Shown here: positions 33,335 to 45,715 of the stretch, piece by piece
How the letters are laid out: each line of letters starts with the position of its first letter
Numbering within the stretch: the stretch's first letter is position 1
From: Garcia nutans
Lineage: Eukaryota > Streptophyta > Magnoliopsida > Malpighiales > Euphorbiaceae
Assembly (NCBI GenBank): GCA_947685225.1
Contig: CANTUV010000014.1
Location: forward strand, 2,976,001-3,040,000
Direction: 5' to 3'
DNA length: 64,000 nt
Made by a program: the position numbers and the translations under genes
The notes under the pieces: generated by a model
Told to the model about the DNA's origin: nothing
Seen by the model: the letters and a program-made list of their open reading frames with translations, nothing else
Database searches by the model: none

Positions 33335-35911
33335 TCATTCCTCTTTTGGGATCCATCTGCTCCACCATAGGCTCTTACCGCGTCTGCTAAGCTCGTCCAT
33401 ACTCTCGTTTAATGTTCTTATTATCTTCCTTTGAAGGCGTAGCACAGAGGCAAGAACATTCCTTTGAGCACTTGCCTTCTTTCTAGGCTGTTCCCTTTCC
33501 TGATATGATCAATATATAAGAACATAAATGGTCAAACATTATTAAGTCAACATTTCTGTGCATGAGAAAAAAAAAAATCAGTATACTTCGAGTACAGACT
33601 TGAAGTTCTTGAAGCTGAGCTTCGGTAAAGCCACCCTCCTTTTCTGTTCCAGATTTTGCCATTAGCTGAATAACCCAGTTTGCAGCTTCTCCGTAATCCT
33701 GTTGTGTTGCTCGAAAGAGTTGCATCCCTGGGTTCTGCATGAATGACAAAGCTAATAGTCCTTCCCTGTCAAAGTAGGGATGAGCTAAAGCTGCTTTTGC
33801 ACTTATTCTTTGTCTTGCTTTGTACCGAATCATTGATGTTAGAAGCTCCCATCCTACCCCTCCGTCTAAATCTAACAATTCAAAACCCCTTCGAAGGTCA
33901 GGACCAGCTCGTGGCTCTACACTTTTCCTCCGGGCTATCAAGTCATAATCACATCTTTTTAGCTGATGGTTGAACAGTATCAGGTTACTGTCAGAGCGTA
34001 ATCCTGGAAATGCCTGCAACAATATAACTGTTATAATTTTGAATAGGGCTTACTAAACTAATCAACCATGATTAGATTAAGTAGATGAAACTAGCATAAA
34101 CTGATCTCAAGTTATGACTGCTAAATATTGCTTCATTATAGAAATTAAGACATAAGCAAGTCACCAGCATTCTGCGGTTTGAAGAGCTGATCCCTAAAGA
34201 GCTATATCTCAGATTCATAGCAAACTTGTGAGAATGTAATTTTTCGATGATTCCATCAGCAGAGAATCTTATTTCCTAATCTAAAATTTAAGCTAAAGCT
34301 TTTGAAATTTGCAACAATTTATCGATATCTTAGCTTAAAAATGTCAACATAAACTCAATTCAGAAGATACAATTCTAAGAACTTAGTGGCTATGATATTG
34401 CTAGTACCATAATTTGCACCACAGGTTTTACGTGCAAGTATGCTTAGTCCTAAGTGCTTGGATCAAGTGTAGTAGCTCTCGAAGACCACAATTCCCCATT
34501 GATGGCGTAAAAGGATTTTGCCTAAATAAAATTTTACCGTTCTTAAAATGGTTACGTTAAATTGATTAAAGTTGTTCAGCAATAACAGATGCAATACAGT
34601 ACGAAGGTATTCAGAACTTAAACATGATAACCCCATTAACTTTGGCACTTTCTGATACTTAGCATTTGTAAGCAAATTAGCCCAGCATTGTAAATATCAA
34701 ACCTATCTGGTGAATTCTTCTGTTTAACAAATTGCCACAAAAACCATCAAGAAGCAAATTACTTCCCTTAGAAATGATGCTGGATATCGACTATCACCAA
34801 ATTAGGAAAATATTTGCACCTGCCATAGCACAGGGGAAAGTATAGTAGCAACTGGAGGGGATGGTGCAGATGGAGTTTGTGTGCTCATGATGTATTGCTC
34901 TGGTGCAGTATACCTGAAAAAGACGATTAAGTAAAAACAAAATACCATTTTTCAATATGCAAAAGTTCATCTGTTGGGATTTAATTCTGATTGGTAGAAT
35001 GGCAAATCAGCAATAAATTTTTACACAAAATTCTTTGCACTTCCTGAACAGAAACTGAACAGGAGGTAAAGCTTTTCTATAAGAAGTCTTGCAATCTTTC
35101 TTAAGACTTCAGCATCCAAATGAAAAACAAAAGCTCATAACACTACCAAAATTTTAGTGTTACTGGAGACTTAATAGAAAATGAACCTTATCCGTTATTC
35201 CGTCTTTTTAATTAGCCACATACCTCTAACAACATTCAAATTTTGCTACACCTGCATTTCATAAGTGATTAACTTGTCTCTGTTTCTTTCCTTATTCAAT
35301 AAAAAATATTTTATTTTTTATTCTTTCTGCAAAATATAGAGGAATGAAGAAACTAAAAACCTAGAAAAACTAAACTTGGTGGACTCTTCCCTATCCATTC
35401 AGCCATGAAGTACAAAAGATCCATATCATGATGATTAGAGGTAAGAACTTAATAGTGTTTTTCCAGGTATTTGTGTAGAACCTGTGAACAATTCAAGACT
35501 TTGTACATCATTGAAAATGGCAAACAGCGACTTTTTATCCAGTTTAATTCAAAAATATCATCATTAAGGAAGTGAATACTGAGATAATGATGATGGCAGA
35601 CATATAACGGATATTGGTCTGATTTCAATCAGACTTCAACAAATTACTAGTTCTGCATGATGTAAAACAAAAAACCTTGGGTCCAAAAGAAACTCTTTTG
35701 GAATATAGTTGATTCCCACTCGCAAATCTGCAGCAGCTCCAAGATCAATGATCTTGAATGTACGAGACCCTGCTCCAGTTTTACATGCACATATAAATGA
35801 ATTGACCAGAGATCGACTCGAGTTTAATCCTTTTAATGTCTATAAATATCATGGCAACATTACCTTCAGAAAAAATTATATTCTGCGGCTTAATATCCCT
35901 ATGCACTATCC
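33335..35911 (-). pseudogene. STN7: 5'-truncated STN7 (thylakoid state-transition kinase) gene copy
   Basis: Six consecutive exons of an STN7-type kinase are present, in minus-strand order: 35911-35864, 35769-35676, 34913-34820, 34719-34663, 34013-33600 and 33499-33335. They encode HRD (IVHRDIKPQN), the DLG form of the magnesium loop (IIDLGAAADL), APEQY, the C lobe and the complete C-terminal tail ending WWSRWIPKEE and TGA. No frame is broken inside any exon. Missing are the transit peptide, the membrane segment and the whole N lobe with its glycine loop and ATP lysine; the upstream 2.7 kb holds nothing like them. The donor after 34663 reads ATG|CTAAGT where GTAAGT is expected. Known for STN7: it phosphorylates LHCII antenna proteins in the chloroplast. 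With half the kinase missing and a damaged donor, this copy is probably non-functional. A short transcript from a new promoter remains possible. Confidence 0.85.
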
Positions 35912-38680
35912 CTGTTCATTAAACCCAGTTTCGCCCAACATTAGTTCCTGAGCCCAGTTTGCTTTTAAGTGTATATATTAATTGTACTTTGACAAAAAAA
36001 AATAAAAATAAAAATAAAAATAATTTTAAATTTATCATATTTATAAATTATTTATCAAAATATCAAAATTTTTAAAATATTTATTAAAATATCATATTTT
36101 TATTAGTTTATTACGATAAATTTATTATGAATTAGTAAATTTAATATAGTTTATAATAAATTTATTATAAATTTATAATAAATAACTAAAATATTCTCGT
36201 AAAAAATAAAAATTTTAAAAAATATGATGATATTTTTTTATAATTTAGTTTTTTTTTTTTAAAAAAAGGTTTTTTAAGATAAAAGAATTGAAACATGTTA
36301 ATAATAATAGTTGCAGTAGTAGCAGCAGCAGAATCAACACGTGCATACATCCCATCAGCGGCTAAACTCAATATCTACACGCTATAATTTAAAAAATAAT
36401 AATATTTTTTTTCCCTTTTTGAATATGAATGGTATTTTTTTATATATTTTTATTAAATTGGAAAAAGTGAACTTAGAAAAGTGTACAAGATTTAACTTGT
36501 AAATTGCAATATTTCCCCTTATTCTAAAGGGGAAAATTTGTAATAGTATCCTATAAAACACTAAAAGAATTTACCAAAGTTGTGAGCGAGAGTATCTTGC
36601 AATAGTTAATAGTGCGGTCGAATGAATAATTGTTGGTTACTCAATGTGCTGACACAGAAGCACCTTCCTTCATAATTCATTGGATTTGTTATTACTGGAT
36701 TCCAGGAAACTTAGAAAATGACCTGATTTTTTTTAAAACTAAATATAAATATAAAATAATTATTTTTTTAGTATAATTAATATATAAACTATTTTTAATT
36801 TGAATTAATTTATTTTTAATTTTTAATTTTTTAACTGCGAACGGGAAAAGACAAGTCTCACATGCGCTTATAAAGTGGGCCTAATTGTCTTTCTGTTTCC
36901 AACTGTTCCCTAATCCCCTTTATTGCAAAAGCGTGGATCTCTGTCTATTGCCTTTGATAATTTAAATGCCATTCCTATTACCATTGAAAAAAACAAATTA
37001 ATTAAAACACTAAGATGTAATTTGATGTATTTATATTATTTATTTTTAGATTTTGAGTTCGATTTTAATTGTGTTTCTCTTTTCTATGTAATTAATAAAA
37101 AAAAAACAAATTAATTGAGAAGTCCTTAAATTAAACGCAATTTTATGCCTTTGTATTATAGCCAAAACTGATTGATTCCATTTCATAACTCATTCCTCTT
37201 CCTTCAAACACCACTGAAAAAAGTTGACTTTTCCACTCCCATGTCAAGGTTCCATCACGAGGTAGGCAATTTGAACATTATGAATATGTACCGCAGGATA
37301 AAAAAAAAAACAATATGAATATGTACCTTCCACATTTATAATCAGTTCTGTTTTTTAAGAATTTTTTTATCAGAGTTTTTTAAGAATTACTAAATAGAAG
37401 AAAAATGCATTTTTCTCATCATTTTTTCTCATATTCACTTTAAGACATATTTTGTTTATATAAAACCCCCTATTTATAAAAAAAAAAAAAGAAGAAGAAG
37501 AAGAAGAGAGAGAGATAGAACCACTAATCATTAACAAATTATCAAATAATGCTTACATGTTTAATATGGATGGGATTTGAACATAAGATATTTTTTTCCT
37601 GAAATATCAATTTTTTACCAATTAAACTATGTTGGTATATAAAACCACTATGAATGTGGCATTGTCATAATGCATAAATAGTTTTTGGCTTAAGAAACTC
37701 TGTGCTTATGCTAAAAATTAAAAAGGGAGGGATTAATGGAGGGCAAAAGTAAAAGTCTAAGACAATGCATTTAATTTTTAGCAGAAATTGGCACAATGAA
37801 TTGAATCAATTTTTATAAAGAAAGTAAGAAGAATCAGCCAAAACACTTTGAAAACATTGGCTCAACAAATATAGATATGTACAAGATTCTACAGATCACC
37901 AAAGAACAGAAAAGAATTAATTAAATTCAATTATTATTTGTCCCAAATCAAACTGCTTAGGATTCTAAAACACAATAATACTAAATATAATTGTCAAAAC
38001 AACTAACCATGACCAACATTAATCAATTATCAAGCAAAAAATAATTGAAGTGGATAACACCCTTATTTTTTATAGTGCTCTTTTCCACTTTCCACCATTT
38101 ATAAAAGCAAAAAGGGGAAAAAATTGCTCTCGCCTCCCGTAATATTAAATTGGTGTTTGCCTGTTTGGTGAGAAGCTAACGGATAAATTTTAATGGATAT
38201 TTATCTTATATTTTCATTATATTATCCATAATATATTTTAAATAATATAAATTATATGTGAAAAATTAAATATAAACTTTTAATTAATATTTTTTTTTAA
38301 TTTTCATAACACAATGAAATTAAACAAAAATATAAACATATGTTTAAATTATTGTAGCCTTATAATATTTTTTTACATGCATCAAGAATGTAAGATAGCG
38401 GGGTCACTTTTGTTTTTTCTTTTCCAATTTTTTTTTTTGGGTTTTTACCATGCAACCAATCATCATCAATCACCTTTTAACCTTCTTCCTTATCATCTTC
38501 GTTCATGTCCTACAACACTCCATTTTAGTAAACTCACTCTTTTATCCACAAAATCAGAGCCGTTGATCAACCAATCTTCCCCTTCAACCGCTGAGACCCA
38601 GCCAATTCGACTGTTCTATACTCCTCCACCTATGCCTCCTCAACTGAATAAAGAAATACCCATCTTCTTCTTCTTCATTT
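35912..38680. other. Intergenic DNA upstream of the STN7 relic
   Basis: About 35990-36230 is another copy of the dispersed AT-rich family also found at 5.8 and 25.6 kb, lying just 5' of the first surviving STN7 exon. The rest is AT-rich with no kinase-like exon and no other gene. Plus-strand frames at 38314-38772 overlap the 3' part of the GATL gene and are not supported. Confidence 0.5.
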
Positions 38681-39748
38681 TCAGCTCTCAGAGAACAGTA
38701 ATGGATGGCGATAGAGATCATAAGGAGCCCATAGTGAATCTAATGGACAAGGCCTTTTGGAGTCTATTCTAAGCCAAGGTTTGCCCTTTCCACTCCAATG
38801 AAGTAAACTAGCAGGACCAGGATGCAGATCTCTACATAACCCTTGAAGATTATCGCCACCAAGTCCATGTTGATTCCATCTATGCTCTACGCCTTCCACA
38901 TTCCCAGCAAATACAAGCAAAAATGGAGGCAAAGAACCTAATTCATAGATTCTATACTTCTTCTGTATCCTCATCCAATACTCTAATTTTTCTGTGTATC
39001 TCCCTTGTCTCCATTTCAACAAATCTATCACCATCACGCCCGTGTTAAAATAGCAAGCCCTCCTCCCTTTAAACGACGCTGCGTACACTGGGTTCGACCA
39101 GAATCTCGAGTTAAAATAATTTGTGAAGTTTGCGTGACAATATTCGGGTGCACCTAAAACATGTTCACCCAAATTTATGTTCCATAGCATAGCCACGTCG
39201 TCAACAACTATAAGATCAGAATCGAAGTATATAATTCTTGGCACACTAGCTGGTAAGAGATCAGCCAAGTAAAATCTGGCGTAATTCAAGGGTTGATCCA
39301 GAGCTCGGCGTATGGAGTAAGAAATCCTTCCTTTAACTAAATCGGTGTCGAAGTGATAGAGATGGAAATTAAGGTACGGAAAAGTCATGGTGATAGTACG
39401 GCGGAGCTCAGCGCGGCGGTGCGCGGCGATGAAATGGAAGACGATGTTCTCGGGACAAGTAGCATGCTGCAAAACGGATAAGACGCCAGCGACGGAGCCG
39501 CGGAGGTAAGTAGAGTCGAGAGTCATGGCAATGTGGTTGATGGAAGTGTGGTGAGACTGTCCGTTGACGAAGGATGACCAAGTGGCTTTAGGACATTCCC
39601 GGCCATTTCGGAAAGCCGGAGCTTCTCTGAAAGAGGAAAGGTGGTCAAACGGCAGAGCATTTGAGAAACTATGTACGGAAATGATGGTGGAGATGGCCGT
39701 GAAAAGAAGAGAAAAGATAAAGAAGGAAGGCCGTAAATTTGGAAACAT
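38681..39748 (-). CDS. GATL: GATL-family GT8 glycosyltransferase (galacturonosyltransferase-like)
   Basis: A single exon of 355 codons, the usual GATL length and intronless structure. Residues 8-27 are a hydrophobic signal or anchor segment (SFFIFSLLFTAISTIISVHS). Next come FREAPAFRNGREC and MTLDSTYLRGSVAGVLSVLQ at the start of the GT8 domain, the nucleotide-sugar/metal DxD motif in FDSDLIVVDD (D176 and D178), YFNTGVMVIDL, WNQHGLGGDN and the C-terminal HWSGKGKPW (317-325). Known for the family: GATLs are secretory-pathway (ER/Golgi) proteins needed for xylan or pectin assembly in the cell wall; direct galacturonosyltransferase activity is not established for most members. I do not assign a subgroup with confidence. 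The start was chosen as the ATG just before the hydrophobic segment. Frame and motifs are intact, so the gene is probably functional. Confidence 0.93.
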   Translation of the reverse strand: MFPNLRPSFFIFSLLFTAISTIISVHSFSNALPFDHLSSFREAPAFRNGRECPKATWSSFVNGQSHHTSINHIAMTLDSTYLRGSVAGVLSVLQHATCPENIVFHFIAAHRRAELRRTITMTFPYLNFHLYHFDTDLVKGRISYSIRRALDQPLNYARFYLADLLPASVPRIIYFDSDLIVVDDVAMLWNINLGEHVLGAPEYCHANFTNYFNSRFWSNPVYAASFKGRRACYFNTGVMVIDLLKWRQGRYTEKLEYWMRIQKKYRIYELGSLPPFLLVFAGNVEGVEHRWNQHGLGGDNLQGLCRDLHPGPASLLHWSGKGKPWLRIDSKRPCPLDSLWAPYDLYRHPLLFSES

Positions 39749-39759
39749 TGCCCGGTGTC

Positions 39760-40170
39760 GCTGGTGGTGCGTGGAGGAGATAAGAGAATGAAATGGAAGG
39801 ATTTTCGGGAATTAATATTTCATTTATTTGTGAGATTGTTTTTCTTATTTTAGAGAGAGAATGTAGGGGAGCCAGGCTGGCAAAGACGCGTCTTTTTGTT
39901 TTTGTGAATTGTGATTGAGAAATGGGAGCTGTGATCATGTGTTGGTGATTACACTGTAAGCAAAGTAGAGTGTTACTAATCACAATACAACAATCTATCT
40001 GTACCGTACAGCGGTGACTTTAATTTGGGTAGAGCTAACGGTTTTGGAAAGTGTAAGCCGCTTCACTGCGTACCCCGCTTTTAATGAACTTGAGTTTAGC
40101 TGAAATGAAAACTCCCTTTTATTTAGAAAATTGTTTCTGGAACATAAAATCAATTAATTAACGTAATTAG

Positions 40171-40206
<36 letters not shown>

Positions 40207-40328
40207 GTTCAAAATAATAATACTAATGATCATAACAAAAAACTAAATTAAACTAAAATTAATCTCGAATAAAATAAGACAAATTTCACAAATTTTCTTC
40301 CAATTTCATTAATATTAGTAAATAAGAC
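39760..40328. promoter_or_regulatory. Upstream region of the GATL gene
   Basis: The upstream/leader region of the minus-strand GATL gene extends from 39749. It ends in an (AAT)n tract at about 40173-40205, beyond which the LTR element begins. I saw no unambiguous TATA box. A minus-strand open frame (39669-39983) overlapping the gene start is a shadow. Confidence 0.35.
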
Positions 40329-40333
40329 TATAG

Positions 40334-40758
40334 TGGTATTGTTCCTTCTTTAACCGAGTTCTTTCGGCAGACTCTCAAGAAGACTCAACCTCGACTCTGG
40401 ATATTCTTATCCTGTCGAGCTCACTGGACATCATCTGATACGACAGACGTACAATCCTGATATGATAGGGGTACCATTTCGGTATTTTAAATATTTTCTG
40501 CTACATACATATTTTGTTAACCATGCACTATCTATATAAAAGGGCACACCCCACAGATATGACATTTTCTCTACGATTCTCTACACAATTATTTTTCTTA
40601 TGCTCAGACAGACCAAACATTACTTAGGTATCTGAGTCTTTCCCACGGAGCCCGATCCGCCTCTCTCTCTTATCTTATAGGTTGGAGCTCGAGCATAAGC
40701 CACGCCCAAGCCGGAGCTCAACGAGCTAGGAGTACCCTCTGAGATAGCCTCAGCATCA
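40334..40758 (+). repeat. 5' LTR of the non-autonomous element
   Basis: This 425-bp LTR runs from TGGTATTG to CAGCATCA. It carries a good TATA box (TATATAAAAGGG, core TATAAA at 40535-40540) and shares long collinear blocks with the right LTR, for example CTCTACACAATTA and AACGAGCTAGGAGTACC. Confidence 0.88.
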
Positions 40759-40759
40759 G

Positions 40760-40772
40760 TGGTGCGGTAAGC
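40760..40772 (+). promoter_or_regulatory. Putative primer-binding site
   Basis: TGGTGCGGTAAGC begins one base after the 5' LTR. It starts with the obligatory TGG and is complementary, with a mismatch, to the 3' end of plant tRNA-Phe (...ACCGCACCA) as I recall it. The match was made from memory and should be checked against tRNA sequences. Confidence 0.5.
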
Positions 40773-42659
40773 ATAGACAAGCTACTCCCCAATATAAGCG
40801 GTGGAGCCTCAGGTACTTCTTACAGCTCCCACAAGGAAAACACCCTAATTGTGCAATGTTTTAATAGTTCATATTATAATGCCCTATGCCCCTGGTTCTT
40901 GAGGCACCCCAACGCGCCCTATGTTATCTTGGCACCCTCGCTTGTCCCGAGCTATTACGGTGCCCTCGTGCGCACTAAACATATATTACAGCTCGTCATG
41001 CCTTGAATATTGATCACATTAGCGCCCTTGTAGCGCTCAAACTCTTTAAGCACTTACTGTGCATATCAATGCGCGCTCGTCGCGCTCAATCTCTTAGGTA
41101 CTTATGGTGCCTATTAGCGCTCCCTAGCCATGCTTGAAGCTCCTAATCATGCATACTACAACGCCCACGCGTGGCCTAAGCTATCATAGCACTCCTACTA
41201 TGCACCGAGCTCTGATCACCATGGTCGAGCATTAAGGTAAGCACTTTAGTCGTGCATCAATTTTTGCTATAATGTTGACACTTTGTCTGTATATTTACTA
41301 TGTATGATGCCTTTGCAATGTACTAAAATCTAACAGCAATTATATATCTTACTATTCAAACCGAACACCTCATGATACTCGGTATGACGTTTATATTTGC
41401 TATTCCCAAACCTAATCTATTGTTGCAGCAATTAGCCGATCCAACATCCAATTGCACGCCCAAGGAGCGGCTTGAGATGAATGTCAGGGCAATGAAGGGG
41501 GCACTGACATCCCTAATTACCGAGCAATGGCATCCCTAATAGCATGTCCATAAGGGCTAAGCATATAATCAAGCTCATTAAAGACATGAGCGCAACCAGG
41601 CTCATTCCAGAAAAAAACTTCTCACTCCTACAAATCGAGCCATGGTCAAAGCAAGTAGCACAGATAAATGAGTGCCCTGAGCCACACGTTCGGTTCCAGA
41701 AGGCCCACACAAGAGCCATAGTACAAAGCAGGTCAGGCTAATAAACCATCGTAGTTGGTACCTCGAAATAGGTCACCCATACTTACTCTATAAATTTTTT
41801 TCATTTTTTATTTTACAAATTTCTTAAGGTGCATGTATACTTAGTTTGAGTTAATCAGTCCACCATGCTTAGTAGATTGCTCGGTACATGGCCACCAGAG
41901 CATGCAGTGTAACCCGAGCTTGCTCTATAACTATTCCCAAGATCCATTTTAACATTAGAATATTCTGATGCACCTCGTGCTCGAACAGATAGAATATATT
42001 CTCACAAACAAATCAACATAGCATAGTAGGAAGATTACTTATTTCAAGTTTGTACATTAATTCTATCGATCATACCGAACTTTGTAGTGTCCTTGGACAC
42101 TCCGGATTCATGTTCTTCATGTTTATGTGGTAGTGCCCATCCACACACCTAACATATATTATTCGTGCATATGTGGTAGTGCCCTCGAGCATATTATATT
42201 TTTTATGATTCATTACCATACTGTATGTTTATTATTTGATCATGCTTATAATACTGAACTATTGTGGTGTTGACTCGCATTTTGACCCCCATATAGAATC
42301 CACACGTGTAGTTTATTTTAACCTCTTATTGAGGGTAACGTTTCTATGCTTTATTCGGATATCAATGCTTTGACTGTAAAAATTTATATTTATTTTTTCT
42401 GCCTTTAAATTCGGGGGCGCCTTCTGTACTTGTAATATTTTATGTTCAATATCAAGCCCCCATTCTCTTATAAATGTAAGCCTGATCCGAAGAAGTTACG
42501 TCAACGTGATAAAGAAACGGCTTGGCATGTATGTTAACGAAGGGGGGGCACCATTACTCCTAATTGCCAAACATTGACTACAACATTCACCAAAGCTTCA
42601 AGTTCATAAAAAGCCACCAAGCCACGGTCAAGCCAACAACCTAGGCAACAGATTTATAA

Positions 42660-42900
42660 GGAAAAGTGAAGCCATGCAAAGCCATCTGAATCAAGAACAT
42701 CTCCCCCAACAGCTCTTCCCGAACCATAAAGACGCTCGAGCAACTTTGTACTGAGTCGTGCTTAGGCAATTGGTCACCCCATTTGATCAGCTCATACGAA
42801 GCCATCTAAATTAAGAACATGAACTTAAGCAACTCTTTGAGAGCCATTCTATACCGAGTCGTGCTTAGGCAAATGGTGGCCTCATCCGACCACAGTAGAT
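42660..42900. repeat. Imperfect internal duplication in the LTR element
   Basis: Phrases such as GAGTCGTGCTTAGGCAA and GAAGCCATCTxAATxAAGAAC recur at intervals of roughly 100 bp here. This is an imperfect tandem duplication in the non-coding left part of the element. Confidence 0.5.
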
Positions 42901-43436
42901 CACTTCAAGTAGGTAAGCTCTTTGCAATTTGAGCAGGTTATTTTTATCTCTCAAGTTATTAAAACCACTCGCAAACCATGTATGAATTCACGTTATAATA
43001 AAACATTTTATGAGATTTGAGTAACTAACTCACCCTACTTAATAAATCGCTCAGTTTCTGAAAGCTTGACAGAGCTCATTGCATTTGGTTGCACCCAAGG
43101 CACATTGTAGTCATAAATGCCCAAGCTCCCATTGGGTATGCCTAAGCCACATTATGATAATTGCATGATCGTTCACACACTGTGATAGAGTAAGATTGAA
43201 CAAGGTTCATAGATAAATCAACATGACACAGCACAAAGCATTTATGCCATCATATAAAGTTTGATTTTTTTATCGAACCCCAAAATTTATACAAACAATC
43301 TATCACACAAAAGAACACAAGTGTTGAGTTTTAATGAAAATATTTTATTGATCAGGAGAAATGCATTACAAAAAACATGCTCAGTCTTTTAATCTACATT
43401 GACCGAGCCTAAGTTTAACCTACAATATAATATTTA

Positions 43437-45563
43437 TCATTCTTGGACCACGTCATCTTGGAGCTCGTCCTCCTGATTCAAGTTCTCATCTTCTTCTTCA
43501 TTCCCTTCGTCTTCCTCTTCTTCTACCTTGGCCTCAGCAGTTAGCCGATCGATATCTATGTCTATCATTCATGACAAGCCCATTTGTGGGTTCTTCTCCT
43601 TCAACTAGTTGGACACGGCTTTTTGATAAGCATAAACACCCCAAGCATAGTGTCTGTCGCTCCTCATGGACTTAGCCACTAATCCTTGATGAGTGGCTTC
43701 CAGAGTTTCCTATACGAGGTGTAGTTCTTCATCTTTGGATTTTAAAGCTTGTTTTGCATAGTGCAGCTCTTCATTTTTTTCTCCAAGAGTCACTCTGATA
43801 GAGCTCAGTTGCTCCATTTTTCTTCTTAAAGCCTCCGAGCACCCTTCAGTTCCTCATCTTTGGCCTTTACAGTTTCCTCTAGGCCCAGCCTTTTGGCCCA
43901 CTCCTTGTTGGCGTCCTTGGCAACTTGGGCAAAGTTGGCCGCCATGCCATTTGCCCGATCCTCCATGGTATGGAAGAGCTGGGTGACCTGCAATATTTCT
44001 TTCCATTAGCATCTGTACTGAATTTTAACCCAATATCCAACATTCGAATTTATACTTACCGCATGAGATATTGTCACCATCTCCTTCATTATGTCTTTCA
44101 TGCTTTTTGGCATATTCTTATGCCTCTCCTTTGGGATGGCTTGGTATATTTATTCAAGCATCTTTCGAACACCCGTATCCTACACCGAGTACGGTGTGTT
44201 GTATGGACCCGCCAACTTCTCATTAACTGCCTCCACCAGCCGGAACATATTGTATCGGTAGGCTAATATTTATTTCACCTCTCCCCAAGGTAGGTCCTGA
44301 CATACTCCTCTGTGGAGCAACTGTTCTTCTACCTCCCTGTACAGCTCGACCTCTGGCTCTATCTCGGTGGGAAGTGCCAAGTCCATTGCTGGTTCCTGCT
44401 CCCAGATCGGACTAGCCCTAGCAGTCAGCTCTCTTAGTCGCTTGCGAGTAGAACTGCTCCCTGCTGCTCGCAAGCCATCCTGGCCTTCTTATGAGCCTCC
44501 CTTTTTGCCTTCTTCTTGGCTAGTTTCTTCAATTCTCTACTGGCCGATCCCGAGCTACTCTCTGCATAACCAAACTATAAGTTAGCTAGACACATAAAAA
44601 CATTAACAATTTATAAACAAAGAGAATGAAAGATAATTAAGTTACCCGCCCAGCCCTCAGCCTGAATTTCCTTCGGAGCCCTCAGCCTGAATTTCCTTCG
44701 GAGCCTTTTCAATCGAAAAATACTCCTTTATCAACATTAGGACATTCTTCTTCCTTATCAAAATGTCTTTTTCCACATCTTCGAATACTGCAAGATCTTC
44801 CTAGCTAAGTTTTCCCCTTGGTACTTGCTCACCACTAGGGTTGACCCATCATATATTCCCACAACCGAACCCATTAGGCTTTTTCAAGATGAAAAATCGA
44901 TCCTTTTGGGCTTTTATTGAGTCTGATTTCCCTGAGAATATACTTAGCCTTGACTTTCCCTGCAAGTACAGAAAGTCTTCGTCTACTCTGGCAGTATTAT
45001 GAGTACAGTGAAGGCACTCATCACGCGCAGAGTAGACACCATCCCAAGCAGATCGCACAAAATCTCAAACCCAGTAATGATCTTTCAGGCGTTGGGGCTG
45101 AGTTGATATGGCGCAATCTTGTGGTATCGCAGGAAGGCTAGTAGGAAGCAGAGCAGAGGAAACCGCACCCCCGACCTCAAATCCTCTTCGAAGATAGTCA
45201 GCTAATTTTTGGACAACGTATTGTAGATTCGGACATCCTCCCCAGGAACGAACATCTTATATTCTTTTGGCATTTGATATTTCTTTCAGATCCCTGCCTG
45301 GTTTGTCTCTGTCACTAAGGATCGAATATCCTTTACTCGAGATTTCTCCAAGCTCGGATTCACTGGTACTTCGACTACATTCTCTTCCTCCTCCTCACTA
45401 ATTATTCTAAGAGACCTTGCATGTTGCTCGGTATGCTCGATCATGGCCGACCAAGTACATCCCGAGTTCTCTCCTCGTGATGGGTCCCCTCACCAACATT
45501 GCTCGAAGAGCCCATCTCTCATGCCTCCTCAGGCAAAGTTGAACTGACTATCGCTCGCACCAT
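43437..45563 (-). pseudogene. Antisense ORF relic of the LTR element, with introns (putative PF04195 family)
   Basis: On the strand opposite to the element, a gene-like unit starts with ATG at 45563 and ends at a TGA (43437-43439) after an acidic tail (EEEEDEGNEEEDENLNQEDE). In between are KKYQMPKEYKMFVPGED, VRFPLLCFLLAFLRYHKIAP and QGKSRLSIFSGKSDS blocks, which resemble PF04195-type 'gypsy type transposon' proteins as I remember them. Stops and frameshifts interrupt it, the first only 14 codons after the ATG, so it is dead. Two intervals have good splice sites on this strand: 44059-43988 (GTAAGT...TTGCAG) and 44645-44562 (GTAACT...TATGCAG). A 25-bp tandem duplication lies at 44652-44701. A TATA box stands 145 bp upstream of the ATG. 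The function of these antisense proteins is unknown. Confidence 0.6.
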
Positions 45564-45707
45564 ATTTGCTACCAAAAACTTAAATAAAAACTTAACAATA
45601 GAAACTAAACACTAATCTCTGAAACCGAGCTATGAAATGTTGCACTAGTCAGACAAACCGAGCTTCTCTCTTTTTAGTTATGTATCAGGTGCTATCCCAC
45701 TATCCTC

Positions 45708-45715
45708 TATTTATA
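45708..45715 (-). promoter_or_regulatory. TATA box of the antisense ORF
   Basis: The minus strand reads CCTATAAATAGAGG, 145 bp before the relic's ATG. The related fragment at 3.6-4.75 kb has the same arrangement (TATAAATAGGGG about 210 bp before its ATG), so the element appears to carry a dedicated antisense promoter. Confidence 0.6.

Noticed and set aside
39564..39983. Two frames overlapping the start of the GATL gene
   Set aside because: Shadows of the GATL exon and its leader, with no domain signature.
44270..44473. Stand-alone 67-codon minus-strand gene
   Set aside because: It is one surviving piece of the antisense ORF relic of the LTR element, not a separate gene.
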